64,000 nucleotides of DNA. It comes from Argopecten irradians (lineage: Eukaryota > Mollusca > Bivalvia > Pectinida > Pectinidae). The translations under genes were made by a program, and so were the position numbers. Positions 1 to 29,620 of the stretch are shown here, one piece after another. Location of the stretch: contig NC_091134.1 of the NCBI RefSeq assembly GCF_041381155.1, positions 71,321,469-71,385,468 on the forward strand, given 5' to 3'. Numbering within the stretch: the stretch's first letter is position 1; every line of letters begins with the position of its first letter. The notes under the pieces are model-generated. The model was not told the origin of the DNA and did no database searches. It saw nothing but the letters and a program-made list of their open reading frames with translations.

Positions 1-2496
1 CATTGAGTATATAGATATATGCAGTGTTAAGTCGTATATAGGTATACATGTATATACACATGTAGTCCCAGCGGGCCATCTTCACACTTAAAGGTCAGTG
101 TGACACCTTGTGTATTACATGAGCAAACCCATAGTTACTGATGATATTACTTTTCAGGACTACAAATGTTTATATTTTGTGTATTATGATACTGCTTTAA
201 TGGGGGGGGGGGGTGTATTTTATAAGAGTATAATATAATAAGTTTTATTTCATAAGATACTGATATAGACTTACAGCTATTCGTGTGTGTCCCAGGTCTA
301 AACGTATATACATGTATACTGTGGGTGTCATGCGATAGCTGGCCAGGTCTGTACATAATAGTCTGGATTATAGGTATAAGTTTCTCGTTGTTGTGTAATG
401 GTATGTGGTGCCTGAACATCTTATATGTAATGCTAATTGTGAAACTGGTCAGTATTAATTGGTTCAGCGTGTTACTTATGTTATGCAGTAGCTATCCATG
501 AATCAGATGTTTCAGGCAGTAGATACAGTTGGTAGTAGACTAAAGGTTACACCCTTGTGCACACGGAGTGCACGAGGTTTAGACTACAGGTAGACACGGA
601 GTGCACTACGTTTAGACTACAGGTAGACACGGAGTGCACAAGATTTAGACTACAGGTAGACACGGAGTGCACAAGATTTAGACTACAGGTAGACACGGAG
701 TGCACTACGTGTGAACACGGTGTCCACTACAGGTGGACATGGTGTCCAGGTACATTCCGACCTAGACAGACAAGGTGATGTGTTACAGTTAGGGATCGGG
801 GAAGAATACGTTCTTCAATTTGAAATAATACATAGAGTGCTCTAATTATAATTTTTTAGTGTTTTTTTTAATTACAACATTTACAATTTAATGTACAGTA
901 TATTTAACTATATAATACGATATTTTTTAGTATACATGAATAAAACCTTTTCACTGCAAAAGTAATAAAGATTAATTTATATTCATTAAGTATATGTCTA
1001 TTTAATTTTATATCAGTAGTTTCCATTTCATATCTTAAATTGTCTATATTACGTTTTCAAAAGTCAATGTTTTATGGGTAAATTGCATTAAATATATATA
1101 TATATATATATCATTTACATGAAATAGTAAATACAAGCATTTTCACAAGTCAAAAACAACTTTGAATTGCGGCAAAAACTAGAACGGATATACGTACCCG
1201 GCCTACTAAGACGACACCATTTTCTGTCTAAAAGTCTTTTGAGCTACAATATTGCAGCTACGGCAAAAACCAGTCCTATTGTGCTTTTGAGACACTTTTT
1301 CTTTTATAATTTAAGCTATTAGTAATACAATCATATACCGGGTAATACATAGCTTTTATATAAAAAGATTTGGTGCCTATCAATCGGTTTTCTAGCGAAA
1401 CCCTTGTAGATCGTCTTTCATAAAATATACACTTTTATAATATTTTTCTTTGTTATTTTAAGTTCTAAAAGTATTGTACGTTAAAATAGCTTAATTACAT
1501 ATTCTTTATTAAAAACTGAACGTCTTTAAAAGATCATGCAGAATAAATCCACTTCAAACTTTATGACGTAGCTATAGTCTACCTACAAGTACCCAATTCA
1601 GCTTGTTTTGATTCTTAATTACCGGTAAACACAATATGTTTATGATCCCAACCCCGCAAGTTATCTTGACCGTATATTGCGTCATGGTCCAATAATTATA
1701 ACTTGTCAAACATACAGGTAAGCCACAGTATCCAGCTATACAGGTACCTCAAGGTGACCATCGATAGATGGCCAGAGGGCAGAATCGTTGCCTTCTGTGT
1801 TTGCACGGCTTTATGAGAATGGAGGCAGTATCTTATATACATATTGTGATTTTAGAACTGTTTCAATGGAAGTTTGTTAAGACAAACAAATATACTTTAC
1901 GGTTTTAAAAATCATATAGGTTTATGAGTTTTTGAAACATAAAAAAAAGTACCATTCTTATTAGATACATGTACATGTTTGTTGTAGAGCCTGGGTAAAC
2001 AATGTACACTGTTTCCCGGGGAGGGGGGATGTAGATTGGGATGAGGTAAAAACTAGCTGGCAAAACATATAGTAAGTGATGCTGAATACACCTCAATTAT
2101 TGTCATGACAGGCAGCCGTGAAGTGGAGCTGACGGGAGCTGTACAATGCGTAATCCAAGCATGTCTGTCACAACCTTGAATTTACCAATAATACATGTAT
2201 ATATTAAAATCAAAATTAATTTAGATTAGGTACTTATTCAACATTGTAATATGGTATTTTATATACATAGTCATGATAATCAGGTTTCTGATATATGTAA
2301 AAAGCCAGTGTAAAAAAATAAATTAATGAAAAGATATTGGATGAAATATGATTTTCCAATAATCTTGAAATAAATGTTTTAGTTAATTATACACTTGGTA
2401 TTTTGATTATTTTTTATTATTAATATTAATATATAATGCTTCATTATTTTCAAATAAATTAAAGTGCACTACCAGTTAAAATACATATCCTTATTG
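1..2496. repeat. 2.5-kb direct duplication, copy 1
   Basis: This block is nearly identical to 41574-44059 in the same orientation. Only scattered substitutions and small indels separate the copies, including a longer G-run at 41776 and shorter A/T runs. Similarity stops abruptly after TATTG at 2496. The left end is cut by the window start, so the unit may be longer. It contains a 33-bp minisatellite (556-758), an AT microsatellite near 1093-1112 and no recognisable coding domain. No terminal repeats or target duplication could be defined, so it may be a segmental duplication or a non-autonomous element of unknown class. Confidence 0.9.
556..758 (+). repeat. 33-bp minisatellite in duplication copy 1
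   Basis: About five to six units of 33 bp, each holding ACGGAGTGCAC followed by TTTAGACTACAGGTAGAC. Because 33 is a multiple of three, one frame stays open and gives an 11-residue repeat (TECTRFRLQVD). The same array lies at 42134-42336 and an inverted one at 45800-45990. The open frame follows from the period and is not by itself evidence of a protein. Confidence 0.9.
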
Positions 2497-3523
2497 TATG
2501 GAAATTGAGACTTAAAAATTTTCCCAAATTACATTTTAACATGAAAACAACCTATAGGGGTAGACATCTTGAAATTCCCTGACGATACTAAATAGGTACT
2601 ATTATATAGCAGACTGTATCCAATATTTCACAATTGATTTGCTAAAAACATGATAATAATCAATTTTGATGATATAAACTAATATAATTTTTTATGTATG
2701 AGTATGACATATTTACACAATGAATGAAACAAAGATGAAAGAGAACCATTCCTCCATGTAAAACTATCAAATATTTTTACTTCAAACTTCAGCGGACAAA
2801 ACTTCTTTTGCAGTTTTGTAAAAAGGAGTTAGTACCTTTGTTTAGTTTTTATATTTAAAAAAAGGGTATTTTAACGGATGCAAGCAGGGAACATCTAGGT
2901 TAAAACAACGTCATACCAATACTCATTAACTACTTTCCATTATGATATCAATGGATTGGCTTTTACCTTTTGCCTAATAGCAACCAAGTAAACGACAAAA
3001 CTCTGCTTGAGCCAATAATTAATATATACTAGCAAGTGTTTGTTTGATTCTGTTTTGATACATCTACCAAGCACATTTATAGAATTAAATCATAATGGTA
3101 TCAGAGAAAACACATTCATAGAACCATTGATTATCTATATCATAAACGTTAACATTCTCAGTGACTTAGAGTTTACAATGTTGTTCATTGCATTGATGAA
3201 TAGCACTGCAGTATTATCAGGATTCAACTCTTGATCATTTTCCAGATATACCATTGTTACGGCCTCCTGGACCATTTTACCACCTCATTGAGTACTTCTT
3301 TAATTTAAGTGTTATTCTGTTTGCGCATACATTACCATTTTGACTCCACTGAGCATTATCAATGTTTGGATAAAGTTAAATATTTCTAGTGTGATGTCTA
3401 CATTACACACAAGGGCTCACATCGTTCAGAACTAATGTATCCAATCAAGATCACTTCAGTGCCAAGCTTAATTGTTTTGAAGTTCTTCTGCTGATATAAG
3501 GGAGATAGAAGAGTATTACTCTG
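2497..3523. other. Gene-free flank downstream of TMEM50
   Basis: AT-rich sequence between the duplication end and the last TMEM50 exon. It presumably contains the 3' UTR of TMEM50 on the minus strand. The open frame at 3040-3234 shows no family similarity. I see no repeat structure. Confidence 0.5.
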
Positions 3524-21292
<17,769 letters not shown>

Positions 21293-21594
21293 GGCGAAGT
21301 AGAAAATATACACTGCCCGAAATCACGTATGTCAGACTGGTGACTGACGGACAATCATGTGACAAGGAATAAAAGACCACGGTAAATAATGCCCGGTCAT
21401 AACTAACTATTTCTGTTTCATTTTTGAGATAAAAATAATTTAAATGCGGGAATGTGATGATAAATTATTTTTAAATAAAATATTTTAGATAAAGAAGAAC
21501 GGAATATTGATGAATTAGTGACTCTCTCCTAAAAATGATGGTTTATGAAAGGGAAATAACTCTGTCTTTCTTAAAGACAATTTCTACCTAGAGT

Positions 21595-21920
21595 TATTTT
21601 CTCCGGACCGATCGGTGATCAAGATGGCTGACAGTCCGCCATCTTTGATACTTGAAGCTTGTTACCGTTATTTCTAAAAAAAAAAAAGGAACTGAAGCAA
21701 TATAATAATCTGTCTCAAATTGTATGTGCATATTAAATTTTGGGACTGATCGGTTTATTTTATTTGGATTTTGATAATTAAAGATTGTTTCCGCTATTTC
21801 TCTAAACGAACTGAAGCAATCTGTCTCAAATATTGTTTATAGTTCCCCTAGGGATCTAGTTGTACATACTGCATTTTGGGACTTACTGGGACACTGGTCA
21901 GTATGTTTCTGTGACGAATA
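21595..21920 (+). repeat. Diverged copies of ~150-bp dispersed units
   Basis: Two degenerate units with GACCGATCGGT, CAAGATGGC, CCGCCATCTT and TCTCAAAT in the same order as the units at 26770-27400. An old fragment of the same dispersed family, upstream of TMEM50 exon 1. Confidence 0.75.
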
Positions 21921-21964
21921 TCACGCATGAATTGTGATCCTAATTTTTAGCACTTTGGTTTTTT

Positions 21965-22087
21965 GTCTCGATTTTAGCCCACCATCATCAGATGGTAGGC
22001 TATTCAAATCGCTTTTCGTCCGTGGTCCATGTACGGTCCGTCCGTCCTTCCGTCCGTCCATTAACAATTCTTGTTATCGCTCTTTTA
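21965..22087 (+). mobile_element. Head of a dispersed tandem-unit element (5' part)
   Basis: Starts at the palindromic CCACCATCATCAGATGGTAGG, then CTATTCAAATCG and a GTCCGTCC-rich stretch, and runs into TTGTTATCGCT, the middle of the tandem unit. It is interrupted here by the unit at 22088-26722 and resumes at 26723. Confidence 0.7.
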
Positions 22088-22574
22088 GCCTACCAGCGGT
22101 AGGGTTTTAGTGGGACAAAATTCCGAAAGAGATGGGGCCGATTTTTTATTATTCAGTATACCCTAAAGAGCCCCAGAAAAAAAATCCCCATTCCCAGGTG
22201 GTGGGGAAAAAAATTCCCGCGCTTTTTAAATTCTGACACCAATTTCTTCATAGAAAAAGGGGGGTAGGGGAGTATATGTTAGTACCGTGTGGCCATCTGT
22301 GCTTCAAATGTGATGAAATTTTGTTTACATGTGCGCAAGGTATACTAGAACAATATTCAAAGAAAATAATCTGGTTCTTAGGTGATTTTGTTTTAGAAAT
22401 TCAATCATCGTTAGTCAAAAATAAAAATCAAATACAAAATTCTGAACTACTGTGAGCGAGTCGCTAAATATAACAATTATGAATAAAATCCCGCAAACTA
22501 TCTATTTTTTCAGCAATTTACGCTTGTTTGGAATTATGACAAACACAAATTAGCAAACGTCTATAATATTCTGT

Positions 22575-22945
22575 GAGGAAGGCTCTGGGTTCTGTCCCCT
22601 GGCCGAGACACACCAAAGTCTATAAAAGTGGTAGTTTCTGCTCCTGCTTAGCGCTCAGCATACAGGGAGTGGGACGACTGGTTCGCCCGTTGTCAGTATA
22701 ATGTGACCGGGTGGGGTGTGTTGCTTGGTGTCTTCGACGGCATGCTTCAGTGATATAGCACTATAAAAAGGGCAAAAGTTCCACTATACAAGAAGACACT
22801 ACATGAATATACCGCAGTCTCCCAAAACATGCACCTCGCACAACATACACGCAACACACATCATACATGGGAGGCCGTCCTTACATGACCATAGCTGTTA
22901 ATAGAACGTTAAAATAATCAAACAAACAAACAAAGAAACATAATA
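22575..22945 (+). mobile_element. SINE-like repeat nested in the TIR unit
   Basis: Starts at GAAGGCTCTGGGTTCTGTCC and ends in TTAATAGAACGTTAAAATAA followed by a (CAAA)n tail. The same sequence is found split at 62694-63390. The tail wording is shared with the tRNA-headed SINE at 49838-50058, suggesting use of related LINE machinery. A tRNA head is not evident in this copy. Confidence 0.65.
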
Positions 22946-22981
22946 TTCAGTTAAGTTGCATGTTCTAAATACCTTCCTACT

Positions 22982-25075
22982 TCAGAACGAATCGTCCTCG
23001 CGATCATCGCCAATGTCGACAGGCTCTCGATTCTCGCAATCCTCGCCACGACATCCACCACATGCCTCGACACACCGTAGTCCATTTTTCTTGCAAGAAC
23101 ACAGATTAGTTCTGCATCTGTTCGTTGCACTTTTGTACTTGCACCGAACATACTGCAGAATCTCCGGTGGAGCTGGCGGAAGGTCAGTTTGGATGGGTTG
23201 CAGACCTGTTTTGATTTTTTGCCAGCCAAACTCCAGTGGATTTAGCACGTCTGCCAGCTCAGACCATGCAGAAATCTGCAGGTGTACACGAAGCGCATGG
23301 AAATGTGCAGCGCGGCATGTTGGTGGTAACTTTTGTGGCTCCAGCTTGGAACAAGTTGCGATCATTCTTTGTAGACGTATGTAGCGAAGATAGCTCAAGT
23401 CCTGGTTGACATCGCCATCAAACACAAAGCAGAACAGTCGCACACCTGCGTCTCCGATTTCACTCTCTGTACTTGTTCGTGAGCTAATGATCTGAGCTAG
23501 GTTTTGTACCTCCAAAGATTTTGAAAGGGTCTTAAAAAACTGTACTTTCCCTTGACCATAGCACGCAGATGTAGTGTCACAGCCTGACCAAGCATGGATA
23601 AACAGTATGTATTTTTTCTGTGCTGGTGTGATGTGCTCACAAGCTTCCTGTATGTTATACAACTTCACTGCTTCTTGTTTTCCTTTCCGTCCTTCTCTCC
23701 GCAGATATACCTGAGCCATACCATCACCCCAATGATGAAGCAGCATAACAAAGATGTCTGTGTCCTCGGCAACGACAGTCATACTTTGTGAGTTGCGTGC
23801 AAAGGAGATTACCTTGTTTACGATCATTGTATCGGCATCACCTTTACTGATATGTATAGAATGATTACGCTGCTGTAAATGCTGTCCAAGCATTTTAATG
23901 AACTCAGTCTTATTTTTAGCATTGTTAAGAAAGGCGTCTTGCTTATCATGGGATTTCATGTCAGGCCTTGGAGAGACTGTAGCTGATGTTTTGGATGCAG
24001 TCCGTCTCGAGTGCTCGTGGTCTTTGGTGTTACACTCTTCGTACCCATCGAAAACAACGGTGGTATGACCAAATTGTCTCTCGAGATATGATGAATATTC
24101 GTTTACGATCTCCTCGTAAGTAAGGCTCTTTCTCCATCGTACCCGGTGTAACAGCCAGCCGCCATCCAATACGACAATGGGTTGCGGATCAAGTTCATGC
24201 GAAATGCAATTGCCCATGTCTTTCTGTATAACCTGTGCAAGATCTGCTTTGTCTGCTTTCCTCATGAATCCATCTTTGAAGAGGGCTGGTGGAATTGTGC
24301 ACATTTCATGGGACATATATTTCTGGATATCTACGTCTATTCGTTTACTAATAGCACATTCATTAATCCTGATACCCCTGTCATGCACCAAATCATCCAC
24401 ATTCATTCTAGTTGCCCGTTTTACATGACTCTGGGGCAGGCTGGATACGCGCTTTTTCCACCGAATAACCCCCATGCCATGAAAGGTACCTGACCCATCT
24501 ATAGTGGCAATGTTCACATCTGCATTGTCAGCAGCATACTGAACGAAATCAGATTGAGATTCTAGACTTGAAGCAGTTTTATCCTGTATGATAGAATGAT
24601 TGAACAAAGAAATTTCCGTGTAGGACGATGAAAATCCTAGTGAGCTCAATTGATCAATGAGCCATTCAGATCCAAAAACATTATCCATTTCCACTCCTAG
24701 TCCAAAAAGAATGGGTGACATTACTGATTTCGGTCTGACACCCTGAGCGATGACATGCCCTATCCCAACACGCTTTAGGTCAATGCTCATCAAAGTAACT
24801 ATGAATGTCAAGAGACATGGCGTCAAAAACGACCGTGCTTTCTCAATGCTGTGGATATCCTCCGCGTTTGGATATTCATCTTTGGTATAGTCATGTGCCC
24901 GTATCTCTTCTCGGATCAACTTTGCAGCAGTGGTTACAATACGTTGGTACTCTTGTTCTTTATTCTTAAGTCGTTCGTCGTACCATCTCTCACTTATGAT
25001 GAAGCCTGCCATGTCTCTAAAACAAACAACATCCTGACGTGTTCCCCCAACGTGTGCGAAGAAAACGTTCACCAT
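22982..25075 (-). CDS. PIN/FEN-like nuclease with CXC cluster (main frame)
   Basis: A 697-codon open frame. It carries an acidic pattern typical of PIN/FEN-type metal-dependent nucleases: VVLDGGWLLHRVRW (about residue 300), VVFDGYEECNTKDHEHSRR (about 340), a KGDADTMIV segment and VVAEDTDIFVMLLHH (about 430-450), then HAWSGCDTTSACYGQG (about 500). Near the C-terminus a cysteine-rich stretch (CRTNLCSCKKNGLRC, then CGGC and C) resembles the CXC DNA-binding module of MSL2/tesmin proteins. The N-terminal part continues in another frame at 25017-25862, and a one-base frameshift near 25063 separates them. To my knowledge similar proteins occur in many copies in aquatic invertebrates. Function is unknown; a nuclease is inferred from motifs only. 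Confidence 0.75.
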   Translation of the reverse strand: MVNVFFAHVGGTRQDVVCFRDMAGFIISERWYDERLKNKEQEYQRIVTTAAKLIREEIRAHDYTKDEYPNAEDIHSIEKARSFLTPCLLTFIVTLMSIDLKRVGIGHVIAQGVRPKSVMSPILFGLGVEMDNVFGSEWLIDQLSSLGFSSSYTEISLFNHSIIQDKTASSLESQSDFVQYAADNADVNIATIDGSGTFHGMGVIRWKKRVSSLPQSHVKRATRMNVDDLVHDRGIRINECAISKRIDVDIQKYMSHEMCTIPPALFKDGFMRKADKADLAQVIQKDMGNCISHELDPQPIVVLDGGWLLHRVRWRKSLTYEEIVNEYSSYLERQFGHTTVVFDGYEECNTKDHEHSRRTASKTSATVSPRPDMKSHDKQDAFLNNAKNKTEFIKMLGQHLQQRNHSIHISKGDADTMIVNKVISFARNSQSMTVVAEDTDIFVMLLHHWGDGMAQVYLRREGRKGKQEAVKLYNIQEACEHITPAQKKYILFIHAWSGCDTTSACYGQGKVQFFKTLSKSLEVQNLAQIISSRTSTESEIGDAGVRLFCFVFDGDVNQDLSYLRYIRLQRMIATCSKLEPQKLPPTCRAAHFHALRVHLQISAWSELADVLNPLEFGWQKIKTGLQPIQTDLPPAPPEILQYVRCKYKSATNRCRTNLCSCKKNGLRCVEACGGCRGEDCENREPVDIGDDREDDSF

Positions 25076-25862
25076 AATGGTTTACCAATTCTCGTCTCAG
25101 GGACTTGGCAGAGTAAATATCGTTTTCTCCAGCTAATTGACGCACGGTTGTTAGAAGATCGTCGATTGTGTACAAATCTATATCACCTTCAGTCTCTAGC
25201 CAATGACACAGACTCAAAAAATGCTCATACTTCTTGCTGTCCTTCGGCCTCCCAGCACTGGCTGGTCCAGAACAAGACTCTTGGGAATCACGTGAAAAGG
25301 AGACTAGACAACGACTATAGTATCGGGCTTCCACAGCCACGAGATCGTGGCATCCATGGATCCGGTTTCGAACGGCATCGTTCCATGGGTACTCCTTCTC
25401 CTCGCATAATGCCAGAATTCTATCTCTAAATTTGAGTGTTCGAACCTCAAACATTTCTGTACGATTTGGATGACGATCATCAAATGCAACATGTCCACAT
25501 AGGAAGCAATTCTGTCTCCACATGAATAAATCATCGCCCGAGCGTAAACGCTTTGCACTGCTACAAGAGGCACTCTGTTTCTTTAAATCACAAAGTTTTC
25601 TCTTGTCAGTGTATTTTTTGCGGCATTCAGGGTGGACATGTGTGGTTCCAGGTACGGCATGCTGCAAATCGTCTAATAGTGTATCGTCACCACAGATCTG
25701 GGATGCCTGTATCAAGCTATCGATACCTTTGCTGTACCATTTTGCTCTATCTTTGTTCAATGATTCTCGGCAAATAATACATGTCAAACTTTCCGGATTA
25801 CCCCCTTCCATACTATGAATATCTAAAACGTTTGACTGGAGATTACACTTGTACAATAACAA
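25017..25862 (-). CDS. N-terminal frame of the nuclease-like protein
   Basis: A 281-codon frame directly upstream of the nuclease frame and overlapping its start by 59 bases. Likely start is the Met before EGGNPESLTC (about 25811), since the residues before it look like leader sequence. Cysteine/histidine pairs (CIICRES, HPECRKKY) suggest a zinc-binding module, followed by CFLCGHVAF. Near the end, NHYGE in this frame should continue as VFFAHVGG in the other, so a single extra base around GGTGAACGTT breaks what was one protein of about 950 residues. A frameshift mutation, an assembly error or programmed frameshifting are all possible. Confidence 0.7.
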   Translation of the reverse strand: MLLYKCNLQSNVLDIHSMEGGNPESLTCIICRESLNKDRAKWYSKGIDSLIQASQICGDDTLLDDLQHAVPGTTHVHPECRKKYTDKRKLCDLKKQSASCSSAKRLRSGDDLFMWRQNCFLCGHVAFDDRHPNRTEMFEVRTLKFRDRILALCEEKEYPWNDAVRNRIHGCHDLVAVEARYYSRCLVSFSRDSQESCSGPASAGRPKDSKKYEHFLSLCHWLETEGDIDLYTIDDLLTTVRQLAGENDIYSAKSLRRELVNHYGERFLRTRWGNTSGCCLF

Positions 25863-26722
25863 AAAAGAATGACAATAAAGTAATGAGACAAAACAATTAG
25901 TGAAATTTTGCTAGAAAATATCGCTTTATAACTTTATGTGCGTTTGCTCCGCGCTTTGTAGGAAAAATCGAAGAACTCACGAGTAATGTACATTCACCCG
26001 ACCAGATTTTGCTAATTCTGGTCATTTCGACCAAGTATTATACCTGCTATTGAATACAATTCTTCATTATAAACAATGCTTTTCACCACAAATAAAACCA
26101 ATGTTGTGATATACACACACAGAAACATACTCCATATTTAGTATTACACTGGAAAGTAAGGTTTGAATTGAGGACGAAACCTATCGCTTCCCAGTCCCTA
26201 GATTTCGGTCATTTCGATGAAAAATCTGCACGTGCAGTTAGTTGGGCATAATTTTAAGCAATTACAATGTTTCTGTTAATCAATGTAGATTTTATTAATT
26301 ATATTTTAAATTATGACACGCACATGCAAAAATTTGTTTAAAAAAAATCGAAGAGCGGGGAGAGGGGGGGGGGGGTGCTGGTTCCCGGGTGAGGGGGAGG
26401 CTAGAGGGGGCTGTGTAAATTCAGGGGGGGACTTAGCAAATATTGTTCAGATACTGTGGTGTGTTTTCAAACTAAATATTGAGGTCTTGAACATAACGTT
26501 GTAATTATTTGATATAAATCGCTAGTAGGAGTAAACTAAAATGAATCGTTTTACCAATCTGACCACCCTAATTCAAACCCCTAGGAATTTTTTTCCCCAA
26601 CACCTAGAGATGGGGATTTTTTTTCTGAGATACTACGATACCTATAGATTATGAAAAACCATAAATGAACTCTTTCGGAATTTTGTCCCGCTAAAGTCAT
26701 TTTGGGAGTTATACTGGTAGAC

Positions 26723-27475
26723 TATCTCAACTTTTATATGTAGGGTTCCCCTTGGGCTGTACCAATAGTTATGCACATTGCGTTTAAGGACCGATCGGTC
26801 AAGAAGATGATCGCCAAGCAGCCATCTTGGATTTTGATATTTAAAGTTTTTGTTATCACTATTTCTCAGAAAGTACTGAATGGATCGTTTTCATTAAATT
26901 TCATATGGAGGTTCTCCTAGAGCGTGTTTGGACCGATCGGTCGACAAGATGGCCGTCAGGCAGCCATTTTGGATTTTGATAGTTAAAGATTGTTATCGCT
27001 ATTTCTTAGAAAGCATTGAATAGATCGTTCTCAAATTTCATATGTAGGTTCCCCTAGGGCCATAGTTGTGCAAATTGCGATTTAGGACCGAATCGGCCAA
27101 CAAGATGGTTGACAGGCCGCCATCTTGGATTTTGATAGTAGAAGTTTGTTACTGTTATTTCTCAGAAAGTGCTGAAGAGATCTGTCTCAAATTTAATATC
27201 CAGGTTCCCCTATATCGGGCCTTAGTTTTGCATATTGGATTTTGTGACCGAACGGTGACCAAGATGGCCGACAGGCCGCGGTCATCTTGTATTTTGATTT
27301 GATAGTTGAAGATTTTTAACGCTATTTCTCACAAAGAACTGAAGCGATCTGTCTCAAATTTTATATGTAGTATGTTTGAAAAGGTTTGAAAAGCAGAGAA
27401 AAAGATTCCTCTTTCCATTGTCAGACATATATCATTCTTTGGTGGTCACCAAGATCCCTCTGGGATCTCTTGTTA
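26723..27475 (+). mobile_element. Dispersed tandem-unit element (3' part)
   Basis: Four units of about 140-160 bp, each with GACCGATCGGT-like, CAAGATGGCCG, CCATCTTGGATTTTGATAG, GTTATCGCTATTTCTCA and GGTTCCCCTAGGGC blocks. It ends in AAGATCCCTCTGGGATCTCT then TGTT. It is the continuation of 21965-22087 across the inserted 4.6-kb unit. The units contain short open frames only. Confidence 0.8.
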
Positions 27476-27904
27476 AGATATCCAAAAATCACATTCATGG
27501 TTCCACTGCACTAAATATGTCGTCTGTTTTAGCAACTTTATTTTGGCGTGTTTCTTTCAAAACTTAAGCTTTGTTCTACTCTCCATTTTTTTTTATTTTT
27601 TTTTCATTTAGTTTACGACGGCGCACGGTGCACAGCGTTATATTCCATCAAGTTTTTTTTATATACCAGATATGTCGAAAAAAACGAATAAAATCAACCA
27701 TTACAAATCCCTTTCAGTTTATAGATTCAAAGTGTCCTTTATATTGTGATTTATTCAATGTTGAATTTGCAAATTATATCAATACAAAAGCTGAAAATAT
27801 AACGGCTAAGGTTAAAGCTAAAATGGATATTTTTGATTATAAATGTCGAAATATCTAATTTACGTAACACTTTACATATGGTGGCAAGAACTGTTTGGTT
27901 ATAT

Positions 27905-29620
27905 TGCATGGAAAAAGTTTGATTATTGCATTGTATAAGGGCCAAGGAAAGCCAAAAGAAAATCCGGACAGTTAGAGGGCCATTACATTATTACCAGTGA
28001 TTTTAAGTTGTTTGAGATGATATAGTTTCTAACAGAACAAACAGACAACAGTTCGCTACCAAAACAATCATCTCTATACATTCTTTAATTTGCAGGAACA
28101 TATCAATTACAACCTAGAACACAATTGAAAGGTTTATGTAGCATTTTTTAGACAGCAATAAGGCGTTTGACACTGGACATGTGTGGCACGCCGGCCTGCT
28201 CTACAAAACGCACGGAATGGGGCTTAAAGGCAAAGTATGGGTTATCCTCAAGGGAATGTATAAGGGTTGTGTTACGTATACCAATTTGATATCCAAAAGT
28301 GTTTTAATGGAGAGAGGAATTTTACAAAGGGTCGCTCTCTGCCAAAATGTGTCTGGTTTTCATCAATGAATTATTAAACGAAATAGAAATATATGGCAAA
28401 GGCACATCGATTGTTGAATTAAAAGTTAATATACCCACTCAAGCAGACGATTTGTGTCTTTTAAGTACAAATTATCAAAGTTTGCGAGACATGATAAACA
28501 TATGTGAAATTTATAGTCGGAAGTGTCGGTTTACGTTCTTTTCAACTAAATGTAATTACAATAAACGCACAGTGCAATGGATCTGATATTTTACTTCGCT
28601 ATAGTATTCTACCAGTAGTTACTGAAATGAAACACAATCAAATATCATTAAGTCACTATAGAAATAGTGTCGAAATAACTATAAGGGCATGTAGTAAGTT
28701 AAAAACTGGTATTATGTCACTTCTAAAGTCAGGTGCCCATTCTAATGCTCTTTACTCTGCAACTATTACCAAATTGGCCAAAATTAAGATATATCCATCT
28801 GCTCTATTCAGATGCAAATTGTGGCTTCTTCATAATTAGTTATAAATATGTAAATTTGTTTGAACGAGCACAGAATTGTATTGTCAAATCTGTTCAAGGC
28901 TTTAGGATGAGAACACGGACTGACGTGTGTATCATTGCTCGTTTGGGTTACCATTAAATCAAATGTTGACATCAGAAAATTATTACTTATGAGACGAATT
29001 ATTGCCATGGATAGTAGTTTTTTGATTTACGATTTTTTTGTCAGTAGATTTTTACGTGTTTTTTAATGCAGACAAGGTTTTATACTAGACATCATAAGAA
29101 TATTACGTATTTTATGATTTACTGATTGTATCTGGCACTTCTCATTGTAAAAATCTTGTTTATAAAAAAATATTCAAATTTGATGAAAGATCACGGCTCT
29201 CGAACGTATGTCAAATGATATAGATTTTATTAGATTCAAATGTATTCACTCTAAAACTAGTTTGTGCTTTCTTTGCGAACTCGCTGTTAGGTTCCTACAG
29301 TATGATAACTATGTAATTGTATTTTGGATGTTTGTGTAAACACACGGATATCAAATTGTATGGAATTATGTCAATATTGTGGATGACTTTTTAATGACCA
29401 TGTTACCCATATTATTTTACATTGTGATAAAAATAATGAAAATCGTGACGAGTACTGGTGTTTTTGAGTGAACAATTTTGGATTAGAGGTCATGTCATCG
29501 CTTAATAATGTATCAGATTTTGATTTATATACAACTTGTTGGGTAAAGAATAGCCTTTGAGTTTTGCAAATAGTGATTTAGAGGAGTTTAGATTAGGAAA
29601 TGTGATTTTTTTTGTATAGA
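27905..29620 (+). pseudogene. Decayed LINE reverse transcriptase
   Basis: Non-LTR reverse transcriptase spread over several frames. In order: LYKGQGKPKENPDS then AITLLPV (27930-28000), DSNKAFDTGHVWHAGLLYK (28150-28210), a GILQ turn, the active-site region PTQADDLCLLST (about 28435, alanine-Asp-Asp kept), and a C-terminal KIYPSALFRCKLW and QGFRMRTRTD segment (28790-28925). This resembles Jockey/CR1-type elements, but stops and frameshifts throughout show an old copy. A C-terminal cysteine motif may remain near 29370. No tail or target duplication was located. Confidence 0.85.

Larger units (their letters stand above)
22088..26722 (-). mobile_element. 4.6-kb TIR-bounded unit encoding nuclease/CXC protein
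   Basis: The two ends are inverted copies of each other over about 135 bp (22088-22222 and 26582-26722). Both carry CTACCAG at the tip, then GGGACAAAATTCCGAAAGAG, AAAAAAAATCCCCAT and GGGGAAAAAAATTCC. A TA dinucleotide flanks each end, consistent with a TA target duplication. It sits inside another dispersed repeat, which supports insertion as a unit. The only coding content is the two overlapping minus-strand frames of the nuclease-like protein, and a SINE-like repeat is nested near the left end. No known transposase domain was recognised. Confidence 0.7.

Noticed and set aside
557..778. 73-codon frame with TECTRFRLQVD repeats as a protein gene
   Set aside because: It is explained by the 33-bp period; the identical frame in the second block only reflects recent duplication.
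24851..25429. 192-codon plus-strand frame
   Set aside because: It is the shadow of the well-supported minus-strand nuclease frames.
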